Source: an uncultured Campylobacter sp. (GTDB taxonomy: Bacteria > Campylobacterota > Campylobacteria > Campylobacterales > Campylobacteraceae). From it: DNA of 64,000 bases. The stretch lies in contig NZ_CALBWL010000024.1 of assembly GCF_937973075.1 (NCBI RefSeq), positions 1 through 64,000 of the forward strand. Reading direction: 5' to 3'. Under the pieces are notes generated by a model. That model had not been told where the DNA came from. It saw nothing but the letters and a program-made list of their open reading frames with translations, and searched no databases. Of the stretch, positions 27,691 through 36,094 are shown piece by piece. Made by a program: the position numbers and the translations under genes. The first letter of the stretch is position 1, and the number at the start of each line of letters is the position of its first letter.

Positions 27691-28864
27691 AAATTTCGTC
27701 CAAATAGACCAAATCGACCTCGCTTAGGATGTCGGCGCTGTTTGCAAGCGCGCGCAGAGTGGAGCTTTTGGGATGGCCGATGGCGATGGCATAGCCCTGT
27801 TTTTTAGCAAGCGTCACGGCTTCACGCAGCTTTTTACGCACCGCAGCGACGCTGTTTTGATTATCTAAAAACACATCGCGATGCACGTATCGCATGCCGA
27901 GCCCCTTCATCGCCGCCTTAGCCTTCGTAGCGGGGCTAGTGCGCGAGTCGATAAATAAAAATCCATGCTCGTTCATCGCGCGCAGCAGGTTTTGCATCGC
28001 GCGCTCGTCGGCGGTAAATTTAGAACCGGTGTGGTTGTTTATAAATTTAGCGTTCGGAAAGTCCGCGCGCAGCTTGGCTATGACGCCGCGAAGCTTCTCG
28101 TAATTATCCGAGGCTCGCAGCGTCGCGGAGTTATTTTTCGCAGAGCTAGCCTCCATCGGCAGGTGGATCGCGTAATGCTCAAAGCCGCGAGCGAGCGAGC
28201 TCGTGTCCTTGCGCTGATATTCGGGTGGAAAGATGGACGGCGTCACGCGCACGGGCAGAGCGGCGATCTTTTGTGCCTGCTCGCCGGTGCCTACGTCGTC
28301 GATGATGATCGCTAGCTTTGCGCGAGAGCCTGCGGGCAAAGCCTTGCGCGGCGATTTAGAAAGATCGTCCGCGCCGCTAGAAGCGTGGCTTTGCGCGGTA
28401 GAATTTATGGAATTTTCTAAAGCGGAATTTGACGCGGTAAAATTTACGTCCGATCCGTCACTCGCCGAATTTACGGCGGCGAAATTTGAGGAAGCCATAG
28501 AATTTACGGAATTTTGCAAATTGCCGTTTGTAGAATTTTGTCCTGCAAAATTCTGCCGTGCGGGCTCTATGCTCATCTTGGGCGCGGTTACGTTTTGCTC
28601 GGCGATCTTATCAAGCTCCTTTTGAATCAGCGCTTCCTTCTCCGCAACGCTTAAACGAGGCTTTTTACCGCGAGAATCGGAAGTGCTCTCAGGAGTTTGT
28701 TTGCGCGAGCTTTGCTGCAACGCAGCCTTATTGCCCGAAAATACGAGATCCAAAACCCCGTAGGTAACCGCGCCGCTTAAAAAGCATAAGATTACGACAA
28801 AGGCGATCGCTATGTAATTGATCGGGCGCTTTTTGCGGCGCCCGCGTGGATTTGTATTAGCCAA
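27674..28864 (-). CDS. Divergent polysaccharide deacetylase family protein with phased low-complexity linker
   Basis: A 396-residue membrane-anchored protein. Residues 16-40 are a transmembrane anchor; the divergent polysaccharide deacetylase (DUF610/YibQ-type) domain begins at LAIIIDDVG (about 184) with FPPEYQRKD, HLPMEA and INNHTGSKFTADERAMQN as landmarks. Residues about 103-160 are an Asn/Ser/Ala-rich linker made of repeating NF/NS dipeptides and encoded by an AATT-centred array. The family acts in the periplasm; substrate unknown. It lies 13 bases downstream of ilvC and overlaps dprA, the same order as in C. jejuni as I recall it. Confidence 0.85.
   Translation of the reverse strand: MANTNPRGRRKKRPINYIAIAFVVILCFLSGAVTYGVLDLVFSGNKAALQQSSRKQTPESTSDSRGKKPRLSVAEKEALIQKELDKIAEQNVTAPKMSIEPARQNFAGQNSTNGNLQNSVNSMASSNFAAVNSASDGSDVNFTASNSALENSINSTAQSHASSGADDLSKSPRKALPAGSRAKLAIIIDDVGTGEQAQKIAALPVRVTPSIFPPEYQRKDTSSLARGFEHYAIHLPMEASSAKNNSATLRASDNYEKLRGVIAKLRADFPNAKFINNHTGSKFTADERAMQNLLRAMNEHGFLFIDSRTSPATKAKAAMKGLGMRYVHRDVFLDNQNSVAAVRKKLREAVTLAKKQGYAIAIGHPKSSTLRALANSADILSEVDLVYLDEIYEYYE
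28385..28558 (-). repeat. AATT-centred in-frame array in the deacetylase linker
   Basis: A/T junctions of AATT cores at 28403, 28412, 28427, 28442, 28469, 28484, 28502, 28511, 28520, 28535 and 28550. All spacings are multiples of 3, mostly 15 or 9. Each core encodes N-F, N-S or N-L on the minus strand. Confidence 0.7.
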
Positions 28865-28877
28865 AGCTCAGCCGAAA

Positions 28878-29900
28878 TTAGTTTTTATCTTTATTTACGA
28901 GCTTGCCTTTGGCGATCCACGGCATCATCGCGCGAAGCTTCTCGCCGGTTTTGCTAAGCAAGCTATTTGCCGTGATGTTGCGCTCGGCGTTCATTCGCAC
29001 GTAGCCAGCTTTGCGCTCGAGGATGAAGTCTTTTGCAAATTTGCCGTTTTGGATCTCCTTTAGCACCTCTTTCATCGCCGCTTTGCTGCTTTCGTTTACG
29101 ACGCGGTTTCCGCTTACGTAATCGCCGTATTCTGCGGTGTTTGAGATCGAGTAGCGCATATCTGCCATGCCGCCTTGATAGATGAGATCCACGATCAGCT
29201 TCATCTCGTGCTGGCACTCAAAATACGCCATCTCAGGCTCATATCCCGCCTCGACGAGAGTTTCAAAGCCCGCGTTGATGAGCGCGCAAAGTCCGCCGCA
29301 AAGCACAGCCTGCTCGCCGAAAAGATCGGTCTCAGTTTCTGCTTTAAAAGTCGTTTCGATGATGCCGGTGCGGCCGCCGCCGATCGCGCTTGCGTAGCTT
29401 AGAGCAAGCTCTTTGGCTCTGCCGCTTTCGTTTTGCGAAACAGCGATCAGCATCGGCACGCCGCCGCCGCTTACGAACTCGTTGCGGACGGTGTGGCCCG
29501 GGGCTTTCGGAGCGATCATAATGCAGTCAATACCCTTTGGAGGGACGATCTGTCCGAAGTGGATATTAAAGCCGTGCGCAAACGCTATCGCGTTGCCCTC
29601 GCTTAAATTTGGCTCGATCTCCGCTTTGAAAATGTCGCTTTGAAACTCATCAGGCGTTAGGATCATCACAAGATCGGCTGCCTTCGTAGCCTCGCCGACG
29701 CTCATTACTTTAAAACCCTTCGCCTCGGCCTTGCTCCAGCTCGCGCCGCCCTTTTTAAGGCCCACGATAACCTCTACGCCGCTATCTCGCAAATTTTCGG
29801 CGTGAGCGTGTCCCTGCGAGCCAAAGCCGATCATAGCGACCTTTTTAGCTTTAATCAAACCTAAATCGCAATCTTTGTCGTAAAAAACATTTATTGCCAT
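28878..29900 (-). CDS. ilvC: Ketol-acid reductoisomerase (NADP+)
   Basis: A 340-residue class I KARI. The N-terminal Rossmann domain has GFGSQGHAHAENLRDSGVEV; the C-terminal knotted domain carries metal-binding acids in ETDLFGEQAVLCGG and a YFECQHEMKLIVDLIYQGG segment. It catalyses the second common step of valine/isoleucine synthesis, isomerising and reducing acetolactate with NADPH and Mg2+. Full length. The start ATG is preceded by AAAGGATGCGTT. It heads a minus-strand group with the deacetylase and dprA. Confidence 0.96.
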   Translation of the reverse strand: MAINVFYDKDCDLGLIKAKKVAMIGFGSQGHAHAENLRDSGVEVIVGLKKGGASWSKAEAKGFKVMSVGEATKAADLVMILTPDEFQSDIFKAEIEPNLSEGNAIAFAHGFNIHFGQIVPPKGIDCIMIAPKAPGHTVRNEFVSGGGVPMLIAVSQNESGRAKELALSYASAIGGGRTGIIETTFKAETETDLFGEQAVLCGGLCALINAGFETLVEAGYEPEMAYFECQHEMKLIVDLIYQGGMADMRYSISNTAEYGDYVSGNRVVNESSKAAMKEVLKEIQNGKFAKDFILERKAGYVRMNAERNITANSLLSKTGEKLRAMMPWIAKGKLVNKDKN

Positions 29901-30038
29901 AACGCATCCTTTTTTTTAAAAATTTAGGCGAGATTGTAGCTAAAATTTGCTTTTACGTAGATAAACCGCGCGCCGCAAGGGCGGATAAAGAAATTTTGAG
30001 CTATCATTGAGGCATAATTTAGCTTTGAAGGAGCGAAA

Positions 30039-30995
30039 ATGAAAGTGGGATTTATCGGCGGCGGAAATATGGGCGAGGCGATGATCGCGGCACTTTGCGG
30101 AGTCGGCGGACGAGATTGCACGGCGGGCGCAGAAAATTTTGCAGAGGATAAAGAAAATTTCGCGCGCGGCGAGCGGAATTTTATGTCCGATACTCAAAAT
30201 TTTACCGCTTGCGGGCAGAATTCCGAGCCCAATATACAAAATTCCGCTAGCGACGGGCAAAATTCCTCTTGCGCGCAGTCCGGCTCCGATACGAAGTTTC
30301 AAGTCCTAGCTTATGCCAGAAGTAAAAACGAATTTTTGCGCAAGCGCTACGGCGTGCAAATTTTACAAGACGAGACGCAGCTGGCGCACGCAGCGGATAT
30401 GATCGTGCTCGCGACCAAGCCCGCCAGCTACGAGGGGATTTTGCACCTGATCGCGCCCGAGCTTGCGGGCAAAATCCTGCTTCTTTTAGCGCCGAATTTC
30501 AAGCTAGAGCGCGCCCAAAATATCGTAGGTGCGGACGTTTTCGTAGCCCGCGCGATGCCAAACGTCGCCGCGGGCATCGGCGCGTCGGCTACGGCGCTGT
30601 GCTACGGCGAGTATTTTGATGAGGCTAGTCGGGAGATCGTGCGAGCGCTAGCCGCCAAAATCGGCAAATTTTACGAGATAGACGAGGCTGGCTTTGCTGC
30701 ATTTACTGGGATTGCAGGTAGCCTGCCTGCGTATGTGTGCGCCTTTATCGAGGCGGCGGCGGACGCGGGCGTGCGGGGCGGACTGCCGCGGGCGCTGTGC
30801 TACGACGCGGTAGCGGCGGCGGTAGAGGGCACGGCGCGCCTACTGCAAAGCGGCAAGCGCCCATCGGAGCTCAAAGACGCGGTCTGCTCGCCTGCGGGCA
30901 CGACGATAGAGGGACTCGCGGCGCTCGAGGCGGCGGGGTTTCGCGCAGCGGTGATGGCGGCGATCGAGGCGTGCATCGCCAAAGCTCGCGGCTAG
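30039..30995 (+). CDS. proC: Pyrroline-5-carboxylate reductase with a ~60-residue N-terminal insertion
   Basis: A 318-residue protein that reduces pyrroline-5-carboxylate to proline with NAD(P)H. The N terminus has the dinucleotide-binding KVGFIGGGNMGEAM; the C-terminal domain has the family signature SELKDAVCSPAGTTIEGL. ProC normally has about 260 residues. The excess lies between the first helix and the second strand (about residues 23-85), a repetitive segment of seven-residue units such as KENFARG, ERNFMSD, TQNFTAC. The insert is in frame and all catalytic elements remain. AAGGAG precedes the ATG. Monocistronic. Confidence 0.92.
   Translation: MKVGFIGGGNMGEAMIAALCGVGGRDCTAGAENFAEDKENFARGERNFMSDTQNFTACGQNSEPNIQNSASDGQNSSCAQSGSDTKFQVLAYARSKNEFLRKRYGVQILQDETQLAHAADMIVLATKPASYEGILHLIAPELAGKILLLLAPNFKLERAQNIVGADVFVARAMPNVAAGIGASATALCYGEYFDEASREIVRALAAKIGKFYEIDEAGFAAFTGIAGSLPAYVCAFIEAAADAGVRGGLPRALCYDAVAAAVEGTARLLQSGKRPSELKDAVCSPAGTTIEGLAALEAAGFRAAVMAAIEACIAKARG
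30105..30293 (+). repeat. 21-bp phased AATT array inserted in proC
   Basis: Seven AATT cores have their A/T junction at 30136, 30157, 30178, 30199, 30220, 30241 and 30262: exactly 21 bp apart every time. Cores are AAAATTTT, AAAATTTC, GGAATTTT, AAAATTTT, AGAATTCC, AAAATTCC, AAAATTCC, while the bases between are unrelated. The protein is a seven-residue repeat with an invariant Asn followed by Phe or Ser. Confidence 0.9.
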
Positions 30996-31699
30996 CCTTT
31001 CACCGCACCTCGTCGGTTTCGGATTTCAAACACAGCGCGTTTGCGGTCGCGCTAATATCGGAATTCTTTTCGGGCGCTCTCTAGAGAAAATTTTGTCTTA
31101 TTTTTATCGAATAAATTCGTCGCTTCTGCGGCGGTGGAGTTTACGAACCTTATAACAAGCGAGCCGACAAGCTCGTATCGCATTTAAAATTTTAAAATTT
31201 AGAGATTTTAGAAATTTTAGTTCAAAATTTTACGCTTAAAATTCTAAATTTACAGGATTATAAATTTAGTGATCGCAACAGAGCTAAATTTTGATTTTTA
31301 GTGCAGCGAGCTTGGCGTCCACAACCATTAAAATCAAAATTTAGCGCAACATGAACGGATACGTCCACGACTGCGAACTTGAGAAGCAAGAACGCAAGAG
31401 CGGAACGTAAGCGCTAAAAGAGCGCGTCCTGCGCTGCGGTCTTGCGAGATACAAATGCAAGCCGCGAATTTAGCCGCTCACGCAAACAGCAAAGCAAAAC
31501 AAGCCGCGCCGAAGCGTATTTTACTACCAAAGCGAGCCGCATCAAACATATTCCGCCGCCCAAGCAAGCATTAAATTTAAACTGCGTTTCGCCGCCGAGT
31601 CGCAAACCAAATCCATGCGCTAAATCCTGCCGAGTTGCGCAATAAAATTTAACTTTTCATCCGGCCAGAACTTCGTACGCAAAACCGCGATAAGCAAGA
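30996..31699. other. Gene-free 0.7 kb region with a long inverted repeat
   Basis: No gene recognised. AAATTT motifs around 31180-31260; a 16-bp inverted repeat at 31283-31345 listed separately; the remainder (31350-31690) is purine-rich on the plus strand and unidentifiable. Confidence 0.5.
31283..31345. repeat. 16-bp perfect inverted repeat, 31-base spacer
   Basis: Left arm 31283-31298 (GCTAAATTTTGATTTT) and right arm 31330-31345 (AAAATCAAAATTTAGC) are exact complements. The spacer is 31 bases and GC-richer. It could be a convergent terminator between proC and the DUF6630-like gene or a remnant of a small mobile element. Confidence 0.6.
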
Positions 31700-32338
31700 T
31701 CAGATAAATTCCTTCTCTAAAGGCTGCATAGCATTGCCGTCTGCGTCGAAAAGTACCCGCCCGCACACCTCGCAAACCTCATCTCTAGGAGAGAGCTCGT
31801 CCGCATCCAGCTGCCACGCGGACATCTCGCCGCACTCGCAGTTTATGACGTAAAGGATCTGCCTTTTGCGGCGCTTGCCCCACGGCGCGATATCCCAAAA
31901 TAGCTCCTCGCGCTTGCCTAGCTTTTTAAAATCTTTCTCGGCGTCCTTGTGCGCGACGAGCAGATAATAAGCGTCGCTATGAAGATCCAAAGTAAAGAGC
32001 CTAAAATCGCTCTTTTTGAGCGCCTTTTGAAACTCGTTCATCAAAAATAGGCTCGCATCGCCGCGCTCGAAACCCTCTTTTTTCGCTTCTTTTTCGAGCC
32101 TTGCGTAAATTTTATCGCACTCTAGTGACACGCCGCCTTGCAGCGCACCAAGCCTAGAGCGGACAAATTTACCCACATCGCCCGTCTCGTCCTCGCCGGC
32201 CCAGTCAAGCATCCAAACAAGCCCTTTTCCGATAAGCGCATCCAAAAACTCGCCGTCATTCATCTCGCCTATCTTGTCAAAACCGCCCGTATCGCCCGCC
32301 GTCAAATGCTTTAGGACGCAGCACTGATCTTTCGTCAT
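31700..32338 (-). CDS. DUF6630-like protein with C-terminal zinc ribbon
   Basis: A 212-residue soluble protein. The central part (FRLFTLDLHSDAYYLLVAH) resembles DUF6630. The C terminus has four cysteines in CxC and CxxC pairs (INCECGE and CEVCGR), likely a zinc ribbon. Function is unknown; such domains occur among orphan immunity-like genes. I chose ATG 32338, preceded by AAAGGAGCGAAA, over the longer frame to 32395. It is divergent from the DUF4299-like gene. Confidence 0.7.
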   Translation of the reverse strand: MTKDQCCVLKHLTAGDTGGFDKIGEMNDGEFLDALIGKGLVWMLDWAGEDETGDVGKFVRSRLGALQGGVSLECDKIYARLEKEAKKEGFERGDASLFLMNEFQKALKKSDFRLFTLDLHSDAYYLLVAHKDAEKDFKKLGKREELFWDIAPWGKRRKRQILYVINCECGEMSAWQLDADELSPRDEVCEVCGRVLFDADGNAMQPLEKEFI

Positions 32339-32466
32339 TTTCGCTCCTTTGATTAAATTTACCGCCTGTGTGACCCACTTAAATTCTACTCCCAAAAAGC
32401 TTTAAGCTTACTTTTCGCAACTCCTTGCGCTGCAAATTTAGCCCGCAGCGGCAGGTAAAATTTCGC

Positions 32467-32472
32467 TATAAT
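32467..32472 (+). promoter_or_regulatory. -10 hexamer TATAAT upstream of the DUF4299-like gene
   Basis: A perfect TATAAT lies 28 bases before the GTG at 32500, in the 161-base divergent region between two accessory genes. Assigned by consensus. Confidence 0.45.
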
Positions 32473-32499
32473 TTTGCCAATTTAACAAAGGAGAAAAGG

Positions 32500-33429
32500 G
32501 TGAGCGTAGAATTTAGCGTCAAAAATAAAAAGCGCCCGCTATTTATGGGCTATTCGGACGCCATGAGCGTAGGCAAGGCATTGGATCTCCTGCCCGATCT
32601 ATCGGTATTTGACATAGACGAGAGCGCCGAAGGCTTTGACGAGAGGGCGTTTTTAAAATCACCTTTGAGCGAGCAGGAGTGCTTGATTTTGGGCGTGCAG
32701 GGCAAGAGCGGGCGCGGAATGGAGCTAAGATATGACGAGGAGCGACAAGGCTACGCCGTGCGCGTAAATACGCCCGCGACGGTCTTTGATTGGGTTTTGG
32801 CGATCTCATATCTGCAGGCGCTATCCAAGCAGCTACAAAGCGAGATCGCGGATGAAAACGGCGAAATTTACACCCACGACAGTATAGAACAATTCGACTA
32901 CGAGCGCGATATATCGGCGGGACTGCATTCGATAGATCAGCATTTAAGCGGCGATACGGAGGTAAATTTTTGCTACTGGGTAGAGAGGCCTTTTGCGATA
33001 AACCGCGCGATGATGGATGAAATTTTAGCCTCATACAACCCCTCTGCCGAGTTTAGCAAGCGACTAACCGAGGTGCAGTACCTTGGCGCTTACAGCGCGC
33101 ACCAAAGGTTTTATCGAAATGGGGATGACGGCACGATAATGGGCTCATACGCGCTCACGCAGGACCTACCTACTATCCTGCCCTACAAACCGTTTGTGGA
33201 ATGGCAAAACACCGAGATGCTGAAAAATAACGACGTAGCGCGCTGGCAGATCGCACTCATAGGCATAGAGGGCGACGAAAACGACGCAGGTAACTACCGC
33301 GCGATCGCCGAGCTGGAATACGACGAGTTTATCGCGCGCCTACCGAAGCAAAACTACCGCTTCATCGATGCAAGCTATATTTTGGTGGATGGGCTAAGCG
33401 CCGAACAGCTAAAGGCGCTGGCAGGTTAA
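32500..33429 (+). CDS. DUF4299-like protein
   Basis: A 309-residue soluble protein starting at GTG 32500 with AAGGAG seven bases upstream. Its opening (SVEFSVKNKKRPLFMGYSDAM) and overall length agree with DUF4299, a family known from firmicutes and proteobacteria with no assigned function. No membrane segments or catalytic motifs stand out; it is acidic with conserved aromatic residues. It faces the DUF6630-like gene across a short divergent promoter region and precedes the 89-residue ORF on the same strand. Confidence 0.7.
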   Translation: MSVEFSVKNKKRPLFMGYSDAMSVGKALDLLPDLSVFDIDESAEGFDERAFLKSPLSEQECLILGVQGKSGRGMELRYDEERQGYAVRVNTPATVFDWVLAISYLQALSKQLQSEIADENGEIYTHDSIEQFDYERDISAGLHSIDQHLSGDTEVNFCYWVERPFAINRAMMDEILASYNPSAEFSKRLTEVQYLGAYSAHQRFYRNGDDGTIMGSYALTQDLPTILPYKPFVEWQNTEMLKNNDVARWQIALIGIEGDENDAGNYRAIAELEYDEFIARLPKQNYRFIDASYILVDGLSAEQLKALAG

Positions 33430-33635
33430 ATTTTACTTGCAGTGAAATTCTACAGAATTTTACCGAGGATTGACGCCGCAAAATTTAAAGGGGCGGAATT
33501 TACAGCAAATTTCGTGGCGCATGGAATTTTAAAATTCTAAATCTGGCTTACAGAATTCTATCTCAGTAAAATTTTAAGAAAGTAGAATTTTATCGCGGCA
33601 GAATTCCGTAGATATAAAATTTAGAAAGGTTAAAA

Positions 33636-33905
33636 ATGGAAATGACTTATTATGATTTAAAAATTTACGATAACGGCACAATGCGAGGTGTACTGCAAGA
33701 TGACATCGAAGCGTTGCCGTTTTTCGACTACTGGCAAAAGATGAGCCTATGCTCGACGCAAGGCATCTACATAGACGAAAATGGTAAAGAGCACAGGCTC
33801 GTCTATCTGCACGACTGGGAAAAATTTTGCAGATTATTCGCTCGAGAACAGGAGCTACTTAAGCACGCCCCCGCCGGTAGCAAAAATGAGCGATCTGATC
33901 CGTAG
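33636..33905 (+). CDS. Small hypothetical protein (89 residues)
   Basis: An acidic 89-residue protein beginning MEMTYYDLKIYDNGTMRG, with GAAAGG seven bases before the ATG. I do not recognise a family. Aromatic-rich, no signal peptide or membrane segment. The C-terminal SDP is encoded next to a 40-bp degenerate repeat whose first copy includes the stop codon, so the original end may have been altered. It belongs to the accessory group of unknown genes. Confidence 0.5.
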   Translation: MEMTYYDLKIYDNGTMRGVLQDDIEALPFFDYWQKMSLCSTQGIYIDENGKEHRLVYLHDWEKFCRLFAREQELLKHAPAGSKNERSDP

Positions 33906-34009
33906 CGCATCTCGGTAAGTAGCATAGAAGCAATCCAGGCTTTAGCGCATTTTGGTAGGCGGTGGAGAATACGACCAAAGCGTAGCACATTTTAGCTGGT
34001 GGAGAAATA
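33903..34009. repeat. 40-bp degenerate tandem repeat downstream of the 89-residue ORF
   Basis: TAGCRCAT begins at 33903, 33943 and 33983, exactly 40 bp apart. Copies two and three also share CATTTT and GGTGGAGAA. The first copy includes the stop codon TAG of the preceding ORF. Confidence 0.6.
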
Positions 34010-34099
34010 GCACTCGAGCGACAATGTATTTCGATAGTCGACAAGTAATGCGCTCTCTTACAGTGCAAGCGGATTTTATCCGCCAAATAGCGGCGCGCG

Positions 34100-35080
34100 T
34101 TAATCAGCCAAAATCGCCGCCCCGCTTAAATCCGGGTTCAAATTTAGCTCGTCTATGATAGATAAAAGCTCTGAAATTTCCTTTTTGATCCCTGCGGCGT
34201 CCTCAAGGCTCGGCGGCGGTGAAAAAAGCGTCGTCTCAAACTTATTTTTCGCTCCGTTTAAAAATAGGTAAAATTTATCGTCCATAAACGCCGCGCTCAC
34301 GCCCATTTTCCCCGCGAATTTTTCCTTTAGCTCTCGCAGGCGCTCCATAAGCGCGGGCGTCAAAAGATACCTCGCCTCTACTTTATCATCCGCAAAAACT
34401 CGAAATTCTTTGCTAAAAAACACGTCGTCCATCTGCTCTTTTTCGCCTAAAAATCTGGTGTTTAGCGTGCGGCTCGCGACTATAGTTTGCCCGCTAAATT
34501 TCTTGTAAAACTCGCAGACCAAGACCGAGCCGCTGAACGCCTGCATATCCTTCATGGCCTCCCATGCAAAAATTATCGCGGATAGCAAATTTAGCGCCGC
34601 CGAGTCGCCGATTTCCAGCGTCGCGCCGTTTGGGATGCGGATCGCTTCGCTAAGGTTAAATTTGACGCCGTTATAAATGCCACTGATTTGATCTTCAGCG
34701 CGAAACTCACCTGGCGAATAGATGCCGATTTTGCGAAATTCTTTACGGCTGATGCCGGCATTCGGATCGTAGTTAAAATTTGGATCTGTGCTCCGAATAG
34801 CGGCGCGGACGAAAACATCTTTATAAAACGCTTTGTAATCCCCCAGCTCGCTGGTCACTCGGCCCCTGTTAGCCATTAGCGCGGCTTGAAAAAACGGGAT
34901 ATAGATAATGATGAAAAATAGCGGTGCAAGGCGATTTTCAAAAAGATATCCTACGGCAAATCCGCCGCCCACGGGCAGTGCTATTATAAATAAAATTCCC
35001 AAAAACAGATACTTTAGAAATGCTAGTCGACACTCTTTTTGCTTTTTGGCGGTGGCAACTATGGCTTCGTTTATATTCAA
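34100..35080 (-). CDS. DUF3137 domain-containing membrane protein
   Basis: A 326-residue protein with two N-terminal transmembrane segments (about residues 22-42 and 48-68) followed by a soluble domain matching DUF3137: YKAFYKDVFVRAAIRSTDPN, NYDPNAGISRKEFR, GSVLVCEFYKKFSGQTIV and the LMERLRELKEKFAGKMGVSA block. The family is a conserved but uncharacterised cytoplasmic-domain membrane protein. No ribosome-binding consensus stands out before the ATG. Nothing nearby hints at a role. Confidence 0.8.
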   Translation of the reverse strand: MNINEAIVATAKKQKECRLAFLKYLFLGILFIIALPVGGGFAVGYLFENRLAPLFFIIIYIPFFQAALMANRGRVTSELGDYKAFYKDVFVRAAIRSTDPNFNYDPNAGISRKEFRKIGIYSPGEFRAEDQISGIYNGVKFNLSEAIRIPNGATLEIGDSAALNLLSAIIFAWEAMKDMQAFSGSVLVCEFYKKFSGQTIVASRTLNTRFLGEKEQMDDVFFSKEFRVFADDKVEARYLLTPALMERLRELKEKFAGKMGVSAAFMDDKFYLFLNGAKNKFETTLFSPPPSLEDAAGIKKEISELLSIIDELNLNPDLSGAAILAD

Positions 35081-35224
35081 AATTTTACTTTTTTCTAAAT
35101 TTACGCAGCGGATTTCGCGCTCGGAGCGAATTTTAGCAAAATTTACGCCGCAAAGATACGGCGGCGCGAGTAAATTTTATTCGGCGGATTTGTAAATCTA
35201 TGAAATTTGCGTCGCGGCGGCGAT

Positions 35225-35653
35225 CTACTCGGACGTGCGCTGATTTAGCCACATTTTAAGATTGCCCGCGCCCTCTTTTAGCACCCCAAATCCTGCGGCG
35301 GCAACACAGACAAAATTAATTAGAGAGCCCCTCCCGCCGACGTTTAAAATCCCAAAGCCTACAATCCACAGCGCCGCGCCGAAACCCAGCGTGCACACGG
35401 CGGTCGCGATCCCCAGCTTGCGGCGCAAAGGGCTTGGTTTGCACACCACCTGAACTCGAGTGATCACGTAGCTGCCCGCATATCCTCCGCGGATGAAATA
35501 CGCGCGCGCAAGCTCGCCCTCCTCCACTGGGATATCGTTAAACTCGCCGCGCAGCTTCACGCCGTCTATTTCGAAAAATACCCAAATTTTGCTATTTCCT
35601 CTTGCAGCGTGGACGCGGAGATTTCGAACCTCGCCCGTGATCTTATATTCCAA
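35225..35653 (-). CDS. Hypothetical membrane protein (142 residues)
   Basis: A 142-residue protein with a soluble N-terminal half (residues 1-75, a beta-rich EYKITGEVRNLRVHAARGNS segment) and two C-terminal transmembrane helices (about 82-100 and 108-125). I do not recognise the family. AGGAGG just upstream of the ATG supports the start. It lies upstream of the DUF3137 gene with a 144-base gap. Confidence 0.65.
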   Translation of the reverse strand: MEYKITGEVRNLRVHAARGNSKIWVFFEIDGVKLRGEFNDIPVEEGELARAYFIRGGYAGSYVITRVQVVCKPSPLRRKLGIATAVCTLGFGAALWIVGFGILNVGGRGSLINFVCVAAAGFGVLKEGAGNLKMWLNQRTSE

Positions 35654-36094
35654 TTTACCTCCTCAAACACAGCTTCGCGCTTTGCTTCCGCACTAAATTT
35701 CGCGCCGTAAAATTTTAAAATCTAAAATTTGCCTTGCTCGCAGCGCTGCCCATGAAATTTTAAAGTTGAGATTCTGCAAGCCCTGAATTTAGAGCTAAGC
35801 TTTAAAATTTCATAGCGATAGATTTCAAGTAAAACTCCGCCGCTAAATTTAACTAATCGCATGCATGGGCTATCTACGCCTTGCCGAATTTCGCACGTCG
35901 CAAAATCGCGGCGAAATTGCACGCGCTGTAAAAGCTCATAAACCCGTCGCGGCAATATCGCAGACAACCTCATATCGCAAAATGAGCATACTATGACTAG
36001 CAGCGCAAATATGCGGTGCAAGGCAGACAGCGTAAAACAGACGGCGCGCACGGCAGGCAGTACAAACCGAAACATGAACGGGGCTACCAAGCGC
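35654..36094. other. Gene-free 0.44 kb region
   Basis: An open minus-strand frame of 122 codons (35722-36090) has no ribosome-binding site, no recognisable family and an atypical composition, so I treat it as non-coding. AAATTT motifs occur between 35700 and 35870. Confidence 0.45.

Noticed and set aside
35722..36090. 122-codon open frame on the minus strand
   Set aside because: No family, no start signal, and its end lies almost against the Sel1 gene; it includes AAATTT-rich intergenic DNA.
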